Both the position numbers and the translations under genes were made by a program. Under the pieces are notes generated by a model. That model worked only from the letters and a program-made list of their open reading frames with translations, was not told the origin of the DNA and did not search any database. Source: Apis mellifera (lineage: Eukaryota; Arthropoda; Insecta; Hymenoptera; Apidae). From it: 64,000 nt of DNA. Shown here piece by piece: positions 50,871-61,485 of the stretch. The stretch is taken from NCBI RefSeq assembly GCF_003254395.2, contig NC_037641.1, positions 11,308,501-11,372,500 on the forward strand. Direction: 5' to 3'. Numbering within the stretch: position 1 is the stretch's first letter; each line of letters starts with the position of its first letter.

Positions 50871-52696
50871 GTAAGATGGTGGATCCAGGCCGCGGGGATT
50901 TGGCCGCGAGAAACGCGGGACGCGCCCGTTCATCCGTTCGGGACGATAGAGCTCGCGTTTGTTCCGTGTTGTTGCGTACAGTCGCGAGGAAAGGGGCGGC
51001 GAGGCCAAAAGAATACAACTTTAAGAGGATTTGAAGAGACGGCGAAGCCGTGGAAATCCGAGGGGTCTCGACACCGCTTGATCTTTTCTTCCCTCTCTCG
51101 CCTTCCACGTCTCTCGATGGCGGAATCCAAGTCCGTTTCCTTGGCTGACTCGCGTTCCTTCTAGGTCGTTTACTCGGCTCGCGTTACAATCTCTCTCTCT
51201 CTCTCTCTATTTCTCTCCCTTCGCCCTTTCGCCTTCGTTTCGCTGCGAATCGACTCCATCGATCTCACCGCGGGGAGAGTTTCGATCCAGAATCCCCTCT
51301 TTTCCGTACCTAATGTTATACTCGTTCGTCGTTCCCTTTGGGAGATCCACGACGAGATCCACCTGGAACGGGAGGGGAGCAGTGAGGTTAAATAATCCTG
51401 GCGTTGCGGTCCCGAGACGTATATCGCGGATTTAACGCGAGCCCCTGCACGAAGGAGAAACGAAGACGCGCCCGGTAGTCCGCCGAAGGAGTCGATCCTG
51501 CTCCGCAGCGAAGGATGTAGTCTGGTAACCGCTTCGGTTAATCCAAGCATTTGTTAACGCGTTTCTAATAGATGCCGTTCCCTTCTTCGTTCCACGGGGC
51601 GGAGGGGAGCTTTTCGAGGATACTTAGAAGTGGTGCTGTGATCAGCCTCGCTCTCTCCGTTCGTCATTCTCGTCCATCGATTCGATTCGTTCGATTCGAA
51701 GAAGGAACGGAGAAGGGAATCGGAATCGGTTCGATTCGACTCGACTCGCCTCGGTGTCGCTTGTCCTTCCGAGGCTGTACACGTCCGTATGTATAACGGC
51801 GCGACGAAGGCGGTGGCGGCGCCGCACGTTTCGCATTATGATTTCAGCGCTTTGCTTTTAATTAAAATGCAAATCTATCGTGGCAGAGGAGCGAGAGAGA
51901 TCGGGAGGTAAGACGGATTACGTCTGGGGGCGGCACGACAAACACCGGAATATGATTAATTCAACGCAACCCCATCCCGGGCCGTCAGCGCACCGTTTGC
52001 CCTCCATCGCCTCCACCCTCCGATTCAACCCTTGCCGCGACCACCTCCACCTAACCTCCACCCCCCCGTTTCTCCGTTTCGCTCTCTCGCCGCGGCCGGA
52101 ACTTGCTCCAAGAGTAGCGCTCCCCGTTTCTCCGCGCGATCAATTTCCCTCCCCCCCCTCTCCTGTCGTGGAAATCGTTCTGGAAAAAAGAATCGGCCGA
52201 TATTCGTCGCTCTTTCCACTCCGACTTCGAGTGGAAAATTAGCGAGGAGAGTCTGGACGGGACTCTGGGGGAGGGAGAGGAGGAGAGTCGACGACGTCTT
52301 TTTTAATCAACGACTTCAAAGCGCGTTCGTTTTCGTTGGAGCAGCACGCGATCGAATCAAAGGACAAACGAAAGACGGCCGAGAGACGAGGCACGAGGCG
52401 AAGGCGCTCTTAATCAACTCTGCGGATCCACTTTCCTTCGAGGATATCCCGTGGCAGGCTTATAATTAACCGATTCGCTTATCAACTCCCACCCCACCCT
52501 CCCTATCCCCGCTCCCCGTCCTTTCTTCTCCCCCTTTCCGAGCTTTCGCGGGATCTCGGCCGAAAAGAAAAACACCGTTCTTTCTCTCTCTCTCTCTCTC
52601 TCTCTCTTTTTCTTTCTTCTTTCTCCTCAACCGTGTATCTTCGGATTCACGTTTCACCGTCGTATCTCAAGTGTCGCTTTTTTTTATGATCCACAG
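50871..52696 (+). other. dac: dac intron between exons (b) and (c), 1.8 kb
   Basis: Complete intron with donor GTAAGA at 50871 and acceptor AG at 52695-52696; phase 2. It holds (CT)n tracts at about 51190-51210 and 52581-52607, a GATTCGATTCG-type short repeat around 51677-51750, and otherwise CpG-rich unique DNA. The eight-T run at 52678-52685 is the likely pyrimidine tract for the next exon. No open frame resembling a conserved protein was seen. Confidence 0.8.
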
Positions 52697-52759
52697 GTCC
52701 GGGACGGTTTGGGAAAACTGCCGTGCTGCCTACGAAGATATTGTCAAACATCTCGAAAG
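52697..52759 (+). CDS. dac: dachshund short internal exon (c): WENCRAAYEDIVKHLE helix
   Basis: Third visible dac exon, 63 bp. Its first base G completes the Arg codon begun in the 50642-50870 exon (MEALA-R), then come 20 codons and a trailing AG for the next Arg. The peptide contains SGTVWENCRAAYEDIVKHLE, an amphipathic, probably helical segment that I recall just before the C-terminal part of insect Dac. The acceptor is the AG at 52695-52696 behind an eight-T run (52678-52685). The donor is AAG|GTAGGA at 52760, acceptable but weaker than the other two. The exon is short, divisible by three and flanked by phase-2 introns, so skipping it would keep the frame; regulated inclusion is an inference. 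No following exon starting Leu-Arg-Glu-Glu, as I expect for Dac, could be found in the remaining 11 kb. Confidence 0.85.
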
Positions 52760-54012
52760 GTAGGAGATCACATTGAAATCACATTGAACCCGTAGTGCTT
52801 GTAAACGAACTGAAAGGGTCGGATGAGGGTGGAGGGGGAAGAAAAGAAAAGAAAAGAAAAGAAAACAGACGAAGGAAAAAAGGAGAACGATTGAACTCGT
52901 GCGGGATACTTTTCGCGTAGATGATTCTCGTAGAAAGAGAGAGAGAGAGAGAGGGGGGGGGACGAGAAAAACGATGCCGCGAGACGCGGGAAACGTAAGC
53001 GGACGCACGGTGCAACGCGCGATCGTTTCGCGCCCGATAAATCAGCATTATCTTTGGCATCGAGTTTCCGGCCGCGCGACAGGTTGAGTCCAGCCGTGAC
53101 GCTGTAATGCCCGCATGATTTGTACGGTGTGCGAGCGCACCCTCCTTCCGCACCGTCCTCAAATCCATCCGCCACCGCCACCAGTCCGTATGGGTCCCGC
53201 CGTCACCGATACGACACCACCAACGTCGACCACCGACCATCGCCACCACCGCCACCCTTTCTCTCTCTCTCTCTCTCGCTCTCTCTCGCTCTCTGCATCC
53301 GCACCGCGCGCGGATCGCCCATCAAGCGCCATCACCCATCGTCATCCGCCACCGAGGTTTCCCCGTGATCCTAACCACTTGTCACTTCACGGCACGCAGA
53401 TCATCGTCGCGACGTGCCCGTCCATCATTCGGGGATTAAATCATTCGACTGCCTGTGCGAAATACTCGCACCACGGACAACGCAGCTTCCTTTTACACTG
53501 ATCGGGGAGATTTGGACGCGCGAGTCTCTCTCTCTCTCTCTCTTTCTCTCTTCGTACCCCACCGTCTTTCCCTTTTTTCTCGCGAGACAAGACGGGTCTG
53601 AGGGGTGAGGGATTTCTCCTTTTGACCCCGTGGTTGAAAGGAAGAAGGAGGAGGAAGCAGCGGCTAGGTGCGAGAACCCCAGCCTCTCCTTCGTTAATAC
53701 GGGGGGAGTGAAAATCGACACTTGACCGGCCGAAAACGTAATTTCCAATTCAAAGGCAATGACCATTGGCTCGCTCCTCTCCCTTCGTACGCGTCGCTCC
53801 CTCACTTTCTCTCGTTCTATTTGCTTTCGGCCGTTCGAGTCGACTTCGTCAACCGGACAAACGCGTATTGTGATTTCAGCCTTTGACTGGTAGCCGTTCG
53901 ATGGATATCGCAGGGGGTGGCAAATGGGTCGTGGAGCCGTACGGAGCGATACACGAGGCGAGGGAAAGGGTGGGCGAATCGACGGGCACGACGACGAAGG
54001 GCTGGGAAGGGA

Positions 54013-54047
54013 CGGGCGGGCGGACGGACGGACGGACGGACGGACGG
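54013..54047. repeat. (GGAC)n tetranucleotide repeat
   Basis: About eight CGGA/GGAC units; the first is GGGC. Confidence 0.93.
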
Positions 54048-54179
54048 AGCACCGTGAATATTCATGCCGAGAACCCTAGACGAATTCGGACTTGTTGCGA
54101 CTGACACTGATGTAAACCTTTGTTTATCCCGCGTGCACCGCGCCCTCGCCGTATCCCTTTCGAGCCTCGCTGCTCGCCT

Positions 54180-54280
54180 CGTCCATCCCAGCCGGAGTAT
54201 TTAACTGCGAGTTAAATTCTGATTAATCGTCGGTAGCGGGGTTATTAATTGTTTGTCCTTTTGATTTTACAAGCTCACGA
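54180..54280. promoter_or_regulatory. Candidate regulatory island (54.2 kb)
   Basis: TATTTAACTGCGAGTTAAATTCTGATTAATCG holds the near-inverted TTTAACT/AGTTAAA pair. GGGGTTATTAATTGTTTG follows, with ATTAAT and a fork-head- or SOX-like TTGTTTG. Confidence 0.28.
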
Positions 54281-54966
54281 AACTCACGCCCGCCGGACGA
54301 AATCTCGCTCTCTCCCTGTCGGATTCCAACCCTTTTCCACCCTCTCCTCTCTCTCACCCTTCCGTATTTCTTTCTATCCGCGACTCGATCCAACCCGCGC
54401 CCCTGTTTCCGTTCTAATCCCGATGATTTGTCGCCGTTGATCCCGCCGTTGAGCCCGCGTCACATCGGAAACCCGAATTCCGCCGCGAAACTCGCTCCGC
54501 TCGTTTGTCTTTCCGCCGATCCGCGCAATTAAATCTCATAAGCCAGAAGTCGAGGCGGCCCTCGAAAAACTGGGGAACAGGAGGAGCGTATCCACGCCGG
54601 TTTTTCGCTTTATCCACCGAGAAACTCGGGCGGAGGGAGGGAGGGGGAGAAATCGCGGAAACGAGTGGATGGAACGTGGACGGATCCATCTACATCCGAC
54701 CCCCGCCCGTCGCGAGCTACGCCCGTAAACTAAGTAATATTAATGGTCCGCGGCCGATGGCGCAAGGTATCAATGCGCTAATGTCGGCTTCCTGCCTTTA
54801 AAACTTACCCCGTCATTCCGGGATAATTCTGGCGCATTGTCGTTCGCCATCCACCCATCCACCGGTTTTCCCTTATCGCCGGCCAACTTACCTCTCAAAT
54901 TCTCCTCCCCCCTCCCCTTTCTCGCGCCGAATTCGCCGACAAACCCCCGGAAAGATGTCATTAATT

Positions 54967-55000
54967 ACGACGACGACTACAACGACGACGACGACGACGA
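54967..55000. repeat. (ACG)n trinucleotide repeat with ACT interruption
   Basis: ACG triplets with ACT and ACA interruptions. Similar ACG/GAC arrays lie at 19989-20010 and 35162-35183. Confidence 0.92.
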
Positions 55001-55679
55001 GGTTCTATCGTCGGGGACATCTGCTGGAAAATAATATTCATAAAGTTGAGCCCCGAGACGTTACGAGCCTCGTTTTCGATCCATCTTCGCGCCTATTCCA
55101 TTTTACACCCAACCCTCCTTACGAGATATTCGATTCTGCTTATCTCTTGGGAGACGGGAGAAGCTTCGAGACGAAGGAGAAAAGAACGTTTCTCGACGTA
55201 ACGAAAACGATTAAATAGCGGAAACGACGAAACTCCTATTTCTACTATTCTCATAATCGTACTTCGAGTATATCTCTTTTCCCACGTCTTCGAAAAAAAA
55301 AGAACATCTCGATCGTTTCTCGCGTCGACTTTTTCGCTTTAAAGAACGGAAGAAGAAGTGTCGTTCCCCTTCTCCGATCCCATCCACACCCCTCGACGGG
55401 GTAAGCGAGGAGAGATTGAAAAGAAGCGTGAAGAACTCTCGAGATATCTCTCTCCCCTCCCCTCCTCCCCTGGCGCGGGGCGCAGTGGACCGTTTTGCGT
55501 GGAGCGGGGTTCGACGAAACGGTTAATTCGATTCGACGATCGTTGGCCGCGATAGGCGAGGCTTCGCGCCGACGACTATCAAGCGGCTGCGGCGGCGGCG
55601 GCGGCGCGTTAATTGCGTTCAAACGAACTGTCAGCGCGCCGACACGCACGCGCGCGCATCCGAGCCGCGTGCAAATACG

Positions 55680-55770
55680 CGCATTATGATTAATACCGTG
55701 ACACGCGGGCTCCAGGCGTCGGCTTGTCAGCGGCCCGCAATCAGGGGATACGCTAATTACGATCTCGCGT
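55680..55770. promoter_or_regulatory. Candidate regulatory island (55.7 kb)
   Basis: GCATTATGATTAATACCGTGACACG and GCAATCAGGGGATACGCTAATTACG. TGACA plus nearby TGATTAAT is the sort of pairing seen at Hth/Exd/Hox sites; this is an inference. Confidence 0.25.
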
Positions 55771-56869
55771 CTCGATCGTTCACCTACTACCTTCCCTTTC
55801 TTCCGTACATATATATATATCTACGCACACTTACACGTACACACATATATATATATCCTTCTCGATATTTCGAGCACCGATATTTCGATCGAGAAACGAA
55901 AGGCGCTGCGGGCCCGCCTTCTCGTGACAGGAATGGCAAGACCGGACCCAGATGGCTAATGAAGTCGATAACGCGAAAATAGCATAAGCTTGGAATTCGA
56001 ATTTAAAGAGTAAAGTTATATTTAACTCTCGAGAGGTAGAAAGGAGAGAGAGAGGGAGAGAATTAAAAGGAAGGAGAGTAGGAGGAGGAGGTGGTGGTGG
56101 TGGTATTCGATTCGATGCCCGGCCGAACATGTCAGAACGAAATTAGTAATAACAGGTTACTCGTCCGCTATAGATCGCTCCGAGCATTAGTCACGCTCTT
56201 CCTTTTGTCTTCCATTTTTCCACCGCTATACACCGATACACGTACGTGATCGTTCCACCGATCATCCTTCCCTCCGCGAATCACCTCCGCAGGCGCTCCG
56301 CGGACGGATAATAGCGCGCCCACGTGATTTAGAGATCCAGTTCACGGATCCACGATCCGACGAATCTAATCGGTTATTCGTTTCGTTACCCGCGTTCGTG
56401 GAACGAACGGCTCGATCGAAGTCCCGGCCGGGCGACACCAGCCCCGTCAAATCGGCTCACCACGGGAATCGGTTCCCCGAAACCGAGCCACGGTCCACGC
56501 TCGTGCCTCGAACGGGGACGGACCTGACCCCGAAATCGAGGACCCCTCTTAACGACCCTCTTACGCAACAACGATACGCTCTCGATCTCGGGCCCCTCGG
56601 CTTTTCAACGACCCAATAAATTGCTCCTCGCCTTTCGCGCATCGATCCGGATGAATCATTCTCTCCTCTCTCTCTTCGACGTGGAAGAGCGAGTAAACTC
56701 GAGTGCCGAACTCGTAAAGCTCGGCTCGCGACAGGGTGCCGTCCGAGAGAAAGAAAGAGTCGTCACCACCTGGTCGCCAACTTTTCGGGACATCCGTTTT
56801 ATTAACTCGACGACGAATTATTTACTTGGTTAGCGGCGGTGGAGCAATTTCGTTCGGGGAGGACGGCGA

Positions 56870-56893
56870 TAATTATCGTTCGAACGATAATTA
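56870..56893. promoter_or_regulatory. Perfect 24-bp palindrome with terminal TAATTA sites
   Basis: The half-site is TAATTATCGTTC and the other half is its exact reverse complement, so the centre is TTCGAA. After one mismatch on each side, two further bases (CG) also pair. Each end carries TAATTA, itself a palindromic homeodomain core, adjacent to ATCG/CGAT. This could bind a homeodomain dimer or be a chance product of AT/CG-rich sequence. The palindrome is certain; a regulatory role is inferred. Confidence 0.45.
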
Positions 56894-58259
56894 ACGTCGC
56901 GCCGTTAACGATGTCGTCGCGGCGCCCTCTTTATTCTCTCTGTCTCTCTCTCTCTCTCCGCTTGGAAATTTTCGCTCCGCGCCCGTATTTTTACCCACGA
57001 AGCGCAGACGGTTTCCGGGTCATTTACGCCGCGAACCACACCTCCCCGGCTTGCTTCGGGATTATTTCGATAGCCTTGTCGCCCGGAGAGAAGGAGCGGA
57101 GAAGAAGGAAGGAAATAACGAGGAGGAAGACGGCCGCCTCGGTTTACAGGGGGAGGGGGCGTGAACTTTGTCGCCCGTTTCCTCGACGCGCGTTATTAGG
57201 CCGCGTAACGAGCGTGGACGAGTAAACTTTGCCCGCGACGAAACGCGATGATTAATTAAAAACATAATTAGTGGCCGTGTTCGTACGGCCGGATCCACCC
57301 ACGGATCACCGATCTACCGTGAAATTGTCAACCGTCTCCACCTCGAGAGAGCGGAGACCACCTTGTTTTCCGACCGTCTTTTTCCACCAGACGCGATCTC
57401 GTTATTATATTTTCCCGCTCTTTCCAGTCTTTCGGAAGGCGACGGCGACGGCGCTCGATCTTCGTGGGAGTATCGAACGTCGTGACTAACGAGCTACTAC
57501 TACTATTACTCCTCCTCCTCCTCGTCTAATTTGCCTGCTCGATCGCCTCGTTTAGCCGGCTCCGTGCCCCTTCCACGCTCTTTTTTCTTCCTTTCCCTTC
57601 CGTCTATTTTTCGAAGAAGACGAAAGGATCGAATTCGAGGCGAGGAAATAACACCGAGACTCTAATGATAAAATATCTTTCTCGAGTCGAGCTCGCCTCT
57701 CCCCTCTCTCTCCCTCCTTAGCCTCCTTTATTTCCCGGCCACGATTCCCATGTACCTTGGCGACGTCCGAGATATATTGTTATTAAACGGTCTCCCTTCG
57801 ACGGTGCACTATATTACGTAGCTTGTACACGCACGCACGTGCAGACGTACGTATCCCGCACGCACCGCGTCTAGCCTTCCGCGCCTCGAATTCGCCGCTC
57901 TTATTTACGATCCTCCGTCATGCGAGTCAACTTCCGCCTCGCTTCTCCGCCTCCTTCCAATCCTCGAATCCGCGAGAATATATTTCCAGATATCGAAATC
58001 CTTCGAAGGTCAACGTGTGGAAGGAGAGAGAAAGAGAGAAAGAGAGGGAAGAGGCGATGGGGAGGTTAATTGAAAAGCAGCGGAAGGGTGTCATTAAATA
58101 AACCGCGGACGAACGTTCCTGCGGTTCCGCGGCGCTACCGTTCGCAGCCTCGGTTTCGCCGCCACTTTTGGTAATGAACTAATATTTGCAGTGTCCGTCC
58201 GGACGGCGGTTTCCACGCGGTATACGCAATACGGCTTACCTTTTTCCCCCTCCCCGCCC

Positions 58260-58292
<33 letters not shown>

Positions 58293-59860
58293 GCTGCGGC
58301 GAGATTGGCCTTGGACAAATACGCGACCCTCGCGGGGATGGCCTCTGGTACACGGCTGGGTTTAAAGGTTAGGGAACGATCGGAAATTCAATCGTCCCGC
58401 GGCAAGGAAGCCGCGCATATCGCCATTTGTATTATATACCGATCGGTTTGCCGGTCGAAGAATCGGTCGTCGAATTCGATAAATAATTCGGATGGAAAGA
58501 GCGGAGAGGAAGGGAGAGGGGGAGAGGAAAAAATTGGATGACAAACGAGGCGAGGCGACGGAACGCCACTCGAGAGGCGTTCGTTCATCGTTTCCCTTCG
58601 AATCGAAACGATCGAGTGGCGGCTAAACGACACTCCGACGCGCGTTCCGTTCCATTGATCATCGGTCTAAACTGTTTCTGACGCGAATTATGCGCGAAAC
58701 GGTGGCGGACGGTTAGGAAAAAAGCGAGGACCGAGGTGGGAGGAGGGTGGGCATCGCGTCGTCGCCCATCCTTCGCGACGCGCCGAGGACTTCGCGTGGA
58801 ATTTTCAAGAATTTAAATAATATCCTTTTATATTATCGAGGATGGGGCGAAAGTAAGAGGGGTGGACGGGAGGAGCGGGTCGTAGGTTGACGCGGCGACT
58901 ATCATAAATCCAGCGCGGTTGCGGTGGCAGCCACGGAGAGAGAGAAAATCTACAATTCTAAAGCTTTCCATAAAACACTCGACAAAACGCTTCGCCCGCG
59001 GTTTTCGAGTGGCTACCGGGGCCCCTTCTCCGCCGCGTCCCTCGCCACTTTTCCCGCGTCTTCCCTGCCTCGTCGGCCGCGAATCTGTTGAAATATGTAA
59101 AACCGTGTAACCTCTTCAATTTACATAGGAACGCGTGGGCGCGCTCCCCCTCCCTCCCGCTCCCGATGAAAAGTGGCCGATCCTCCTCTTATTAATTGAT
59201 CCGTCGTCCAACGAACCAAATCCACCGATCCCACTCGCTTCGATGTATAACCCTTCCTCGGTTTTTCCCCTTGCGAACATTCCCTCTCCCTCTCCCTCTC
59301 TCTCTCTCTATCTCGATCCGAAAGAGCGAGAGTGGAATTTCGAAGCGGAGAACTAAAAGGGGAACTCGGCGAAGAATGAGAGGGAACGTTGTCTCACGTG
59401 ATAGACGTCCATCATCGGGCACGACGAAAGCCTTAACGTCGCGGACGCGACACGTAAATACACGCGTGTATCGTGGTTGATACAAGCATCATTTTTTTTC
59501 CTTCCGCCCGCGTCGACGATAATCGCAGTCGCCCGCTTCGTTTTCCTTCCACCTCTGCCTCGTCGTTCCATCCGCGCCGTCTACTGCTCTTCCTTCTCCC
59601 TCTCCCCCTCCCTCTCTCCCTCCCTCTCTCGCCCGATCTCCATATACCGCCGCTCTCGCCGCGCTATCCGTGATCCAGGGCGACGGCACGCCGTTGCCAC
59701 TGGTATTTCGAAACTCGCTGAACAAACAAGCGCCGATAAAAGTACCGCGGTATATAGTACATCTGGAAGTAGGGACCATCAGTCACGGCGCATCTGCGAA
59801 CCACTTTCCTTCCCATCCACCACCACCCTCCTCCCCCCTCAGCCTCTGCCCCCTCCTCCC

Positions 59861-59919
59861 GCCATCGCCATCGCCATCGCCATCGCCATCGCTATCGCCG
59901 CCGCCGCCGCCGCCGCCAG
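59861..59919. repeat. (GCCATC)n followed by (GCC)n
   Basis: Five and a half GCCATC hexamers, the last changed to GCTATC, passing without a break into eight GCC triplets. The hexamer looks like an expansion seeded from a GCC tract. GCCAT is also the core of Pho/YY1 sites, so the array offers five overlapping matches, probably by coincidence of the repeat unit. Confidence 0.93.
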
Positions 59920-60403
59920 CTCTCTCCCAGACCCCTCCGGGAGAGAGAGTGCAGCGGGTGTCCCGAACTTCTCCTATCCACCCACCCAGCGCCGCTAAAA
60001 ACCATTTGTCATCGGCCGCGTAAATATGTTCTCGAGCGAAACGTGCGTTCGACTTTTTTCTTTTTTTCCTTTTTTTTTTTTCCTTTTTTCGCCCCCTCCT
60101 CCCTTCTCTTTCTCTCGCGCCCACGGAAATACGAGTCCGCGCGTCAAACGACGATGATGGTCACGGCCGACCATCCATTTCCTGGATTCTTTCTCTCTTC
60201 TTTCTCTATCCTACTGATATACCCTTTTATCGCGAGGGAAGGGGAAACGATTCGATTTTTTTTTCGAATTATCAGCGTTTTCGCGATCGTTCGATTTCGT
60301 TCGAGACACGAAATCGTTGGCGGATTTTTCGGTAAAATTAAAAACGAACGGACGAATTGTTTCTCGTTCGACATTTTTTTTTTTTTCGTTTTCGCGAGAC
60401 GAC

Positions 60404-60430
60404 TACGAGCTACGAGCTACGAGCTACGAG
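60404..60430. repeat. (TACGAGC)n heptanucleotide repeat, about 4 units
   Basis: Four head-to-tail copies of TACGAGC, the last one base short. Confidence 0.93.
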
Positions 60431-60628
60431 TTGCTATCGAATATCGGAATACGAATACGATCACTATCCTAATCCCGTGTATGTTTTCGCAAGCTTTCAC
60501 AACCAAATCAAGCCGGGGCTAATAGCAGGCTCCCTGGCGTTGTACCAAAATTGCTGGCCCATCCACGTTTATCGTGGAAACGAGTAAATAAGCATCGCTC
60601 TCGTTGAAATAAGCATCCTCGCCTCGAC

Positions 60629-60657
60629 GGAGGAGGAGGAGGAGGAGGAGGAGGAGA
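60629..60657. repeat. (GGA)n trinucleotide repeat
   Basis: About nine uninterrupted GGA units. Confidence 0.94.
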
Positions 60658-60721
60658 AGAGTTTATCTTTATTTCGAGGCGAGGATGGTTGTTCGCCGCG
60701 TGCAGGGAGCGCGAGTAGGTT

Positions 60722-60900
60722 AAAAAGTTGGTCCAATAAAAGCGAGGGCCCATTTGTCAAGGGGGTGGCGGCATTTGTACGGCTGCTCTGTTGCGAAACG
60801 TATGTAAAACACATCTCGGCATGAGTCGTAACACGCGCGGGCGGTCGTGATGGGCCGACATCTAAAATAATAAAAGTTGCCTCCGTCATTTGTCAACGCT
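60722..60900. promoter_or_regulatory. Candidate regulatory island with repeated CATTTGTCAA
   Basis: A 10-mer CATTTGTCAA occurs at 60751-60760 and 60887-60896. AATAAAAG occurs at 60735-60742 and 60869-60876. A third CATTTG is at 60772. CATTTG fits the E-box CANNTG, and TGTCA is the reverse of the Meis/Homothorax core TGACA. The segment is free of microsatellites although it follows a (GGA)n tract. Confidence 0.35.
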
Positions 60901-61239
60901 TCCTCTAAGGAGCGACTACTTCCACCGCCACCTCGTAATTTCGCCATGTCGCAGCTGCTACTCCCACCCCTTCTTGCCTCCTCCCCTCTTGTCTCCTCCA
61001 ACCCTCCAACGTTACGCGATTCCCTACCTTAATTTTACGACACTCGACACCAGACGTCGCGCTTCTTCCTCTTCCGCTTCCCTCTTCTTCTTCTTCTTCT
61101 TTCGTCACACGCGCGGAAAACGCGATTTACTCGACTCGACGAATCTCGACGATCTTTGCTTCGGGATTCTTTTGCCAATAACGTGGCGAGAGATCCAAGT
61201 GGCAGAGGGAGAGAGAGAGAGTTCGGTTTCGATTTGGAA

Positions 61240-61485
61240 AGTTTAATCAGCGGCGCGGTTCGAAGAGGAATAAATACTATATACCCCGACCGTTTTGCAC
61301 GGTTCTTTATGCGAGGGCCCTTTAATCCTTGCTCGAAGGAAGACGCGCGCGTTTTAAGTGAAATAATAAATAAAATAATACGTGGGAAGGTTGTCGGTGT
61401 CGGCCGGCCCGCGCTGCAATAATCTACGGGAACAAATGTGCCAGACGACTTTTATGAAACCGGGGGTCCCCTTCGCTCTCTTCAG
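61240..61485. promoter_or_regulatory. Candidate regulatory island (61.2-61.5 kb)
   Basis: About 245 bp of unique DNA. It includes GTTTAATCAGCGG, GGAATAAATACTATATACCCC, GACCGTTTTGCACGGTTCTTTATG (with CCGT/ACGG inverted pair), GAAATAATAAATAAAATAATACG, TGCAATAATC and GACTTTTATGAAACC. Confidence 0.32.

Noticed and set aside
55358..55555. Lys/Glu-rich frame (KRGEIEKKREELSRYL) resembling part of a coiled coil
   Set aside because: Considered as the Dac C-terminal coiled coil, but there is no suitable acceptor and phase, and it runs quickly into low-complexity Pro/Ser.
58294..58369. Exon-like segment after a (CT)n tract, ending in AAAG|GTTAGG
   Set aside because: It looks like a spliceable segment, but the peptide (LALDKYATLAGMASGTRLGL) matches nothing I know in Dac, and the upstream tract is an ordinary microsatellite. 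Worth one look in RNA-seq only.
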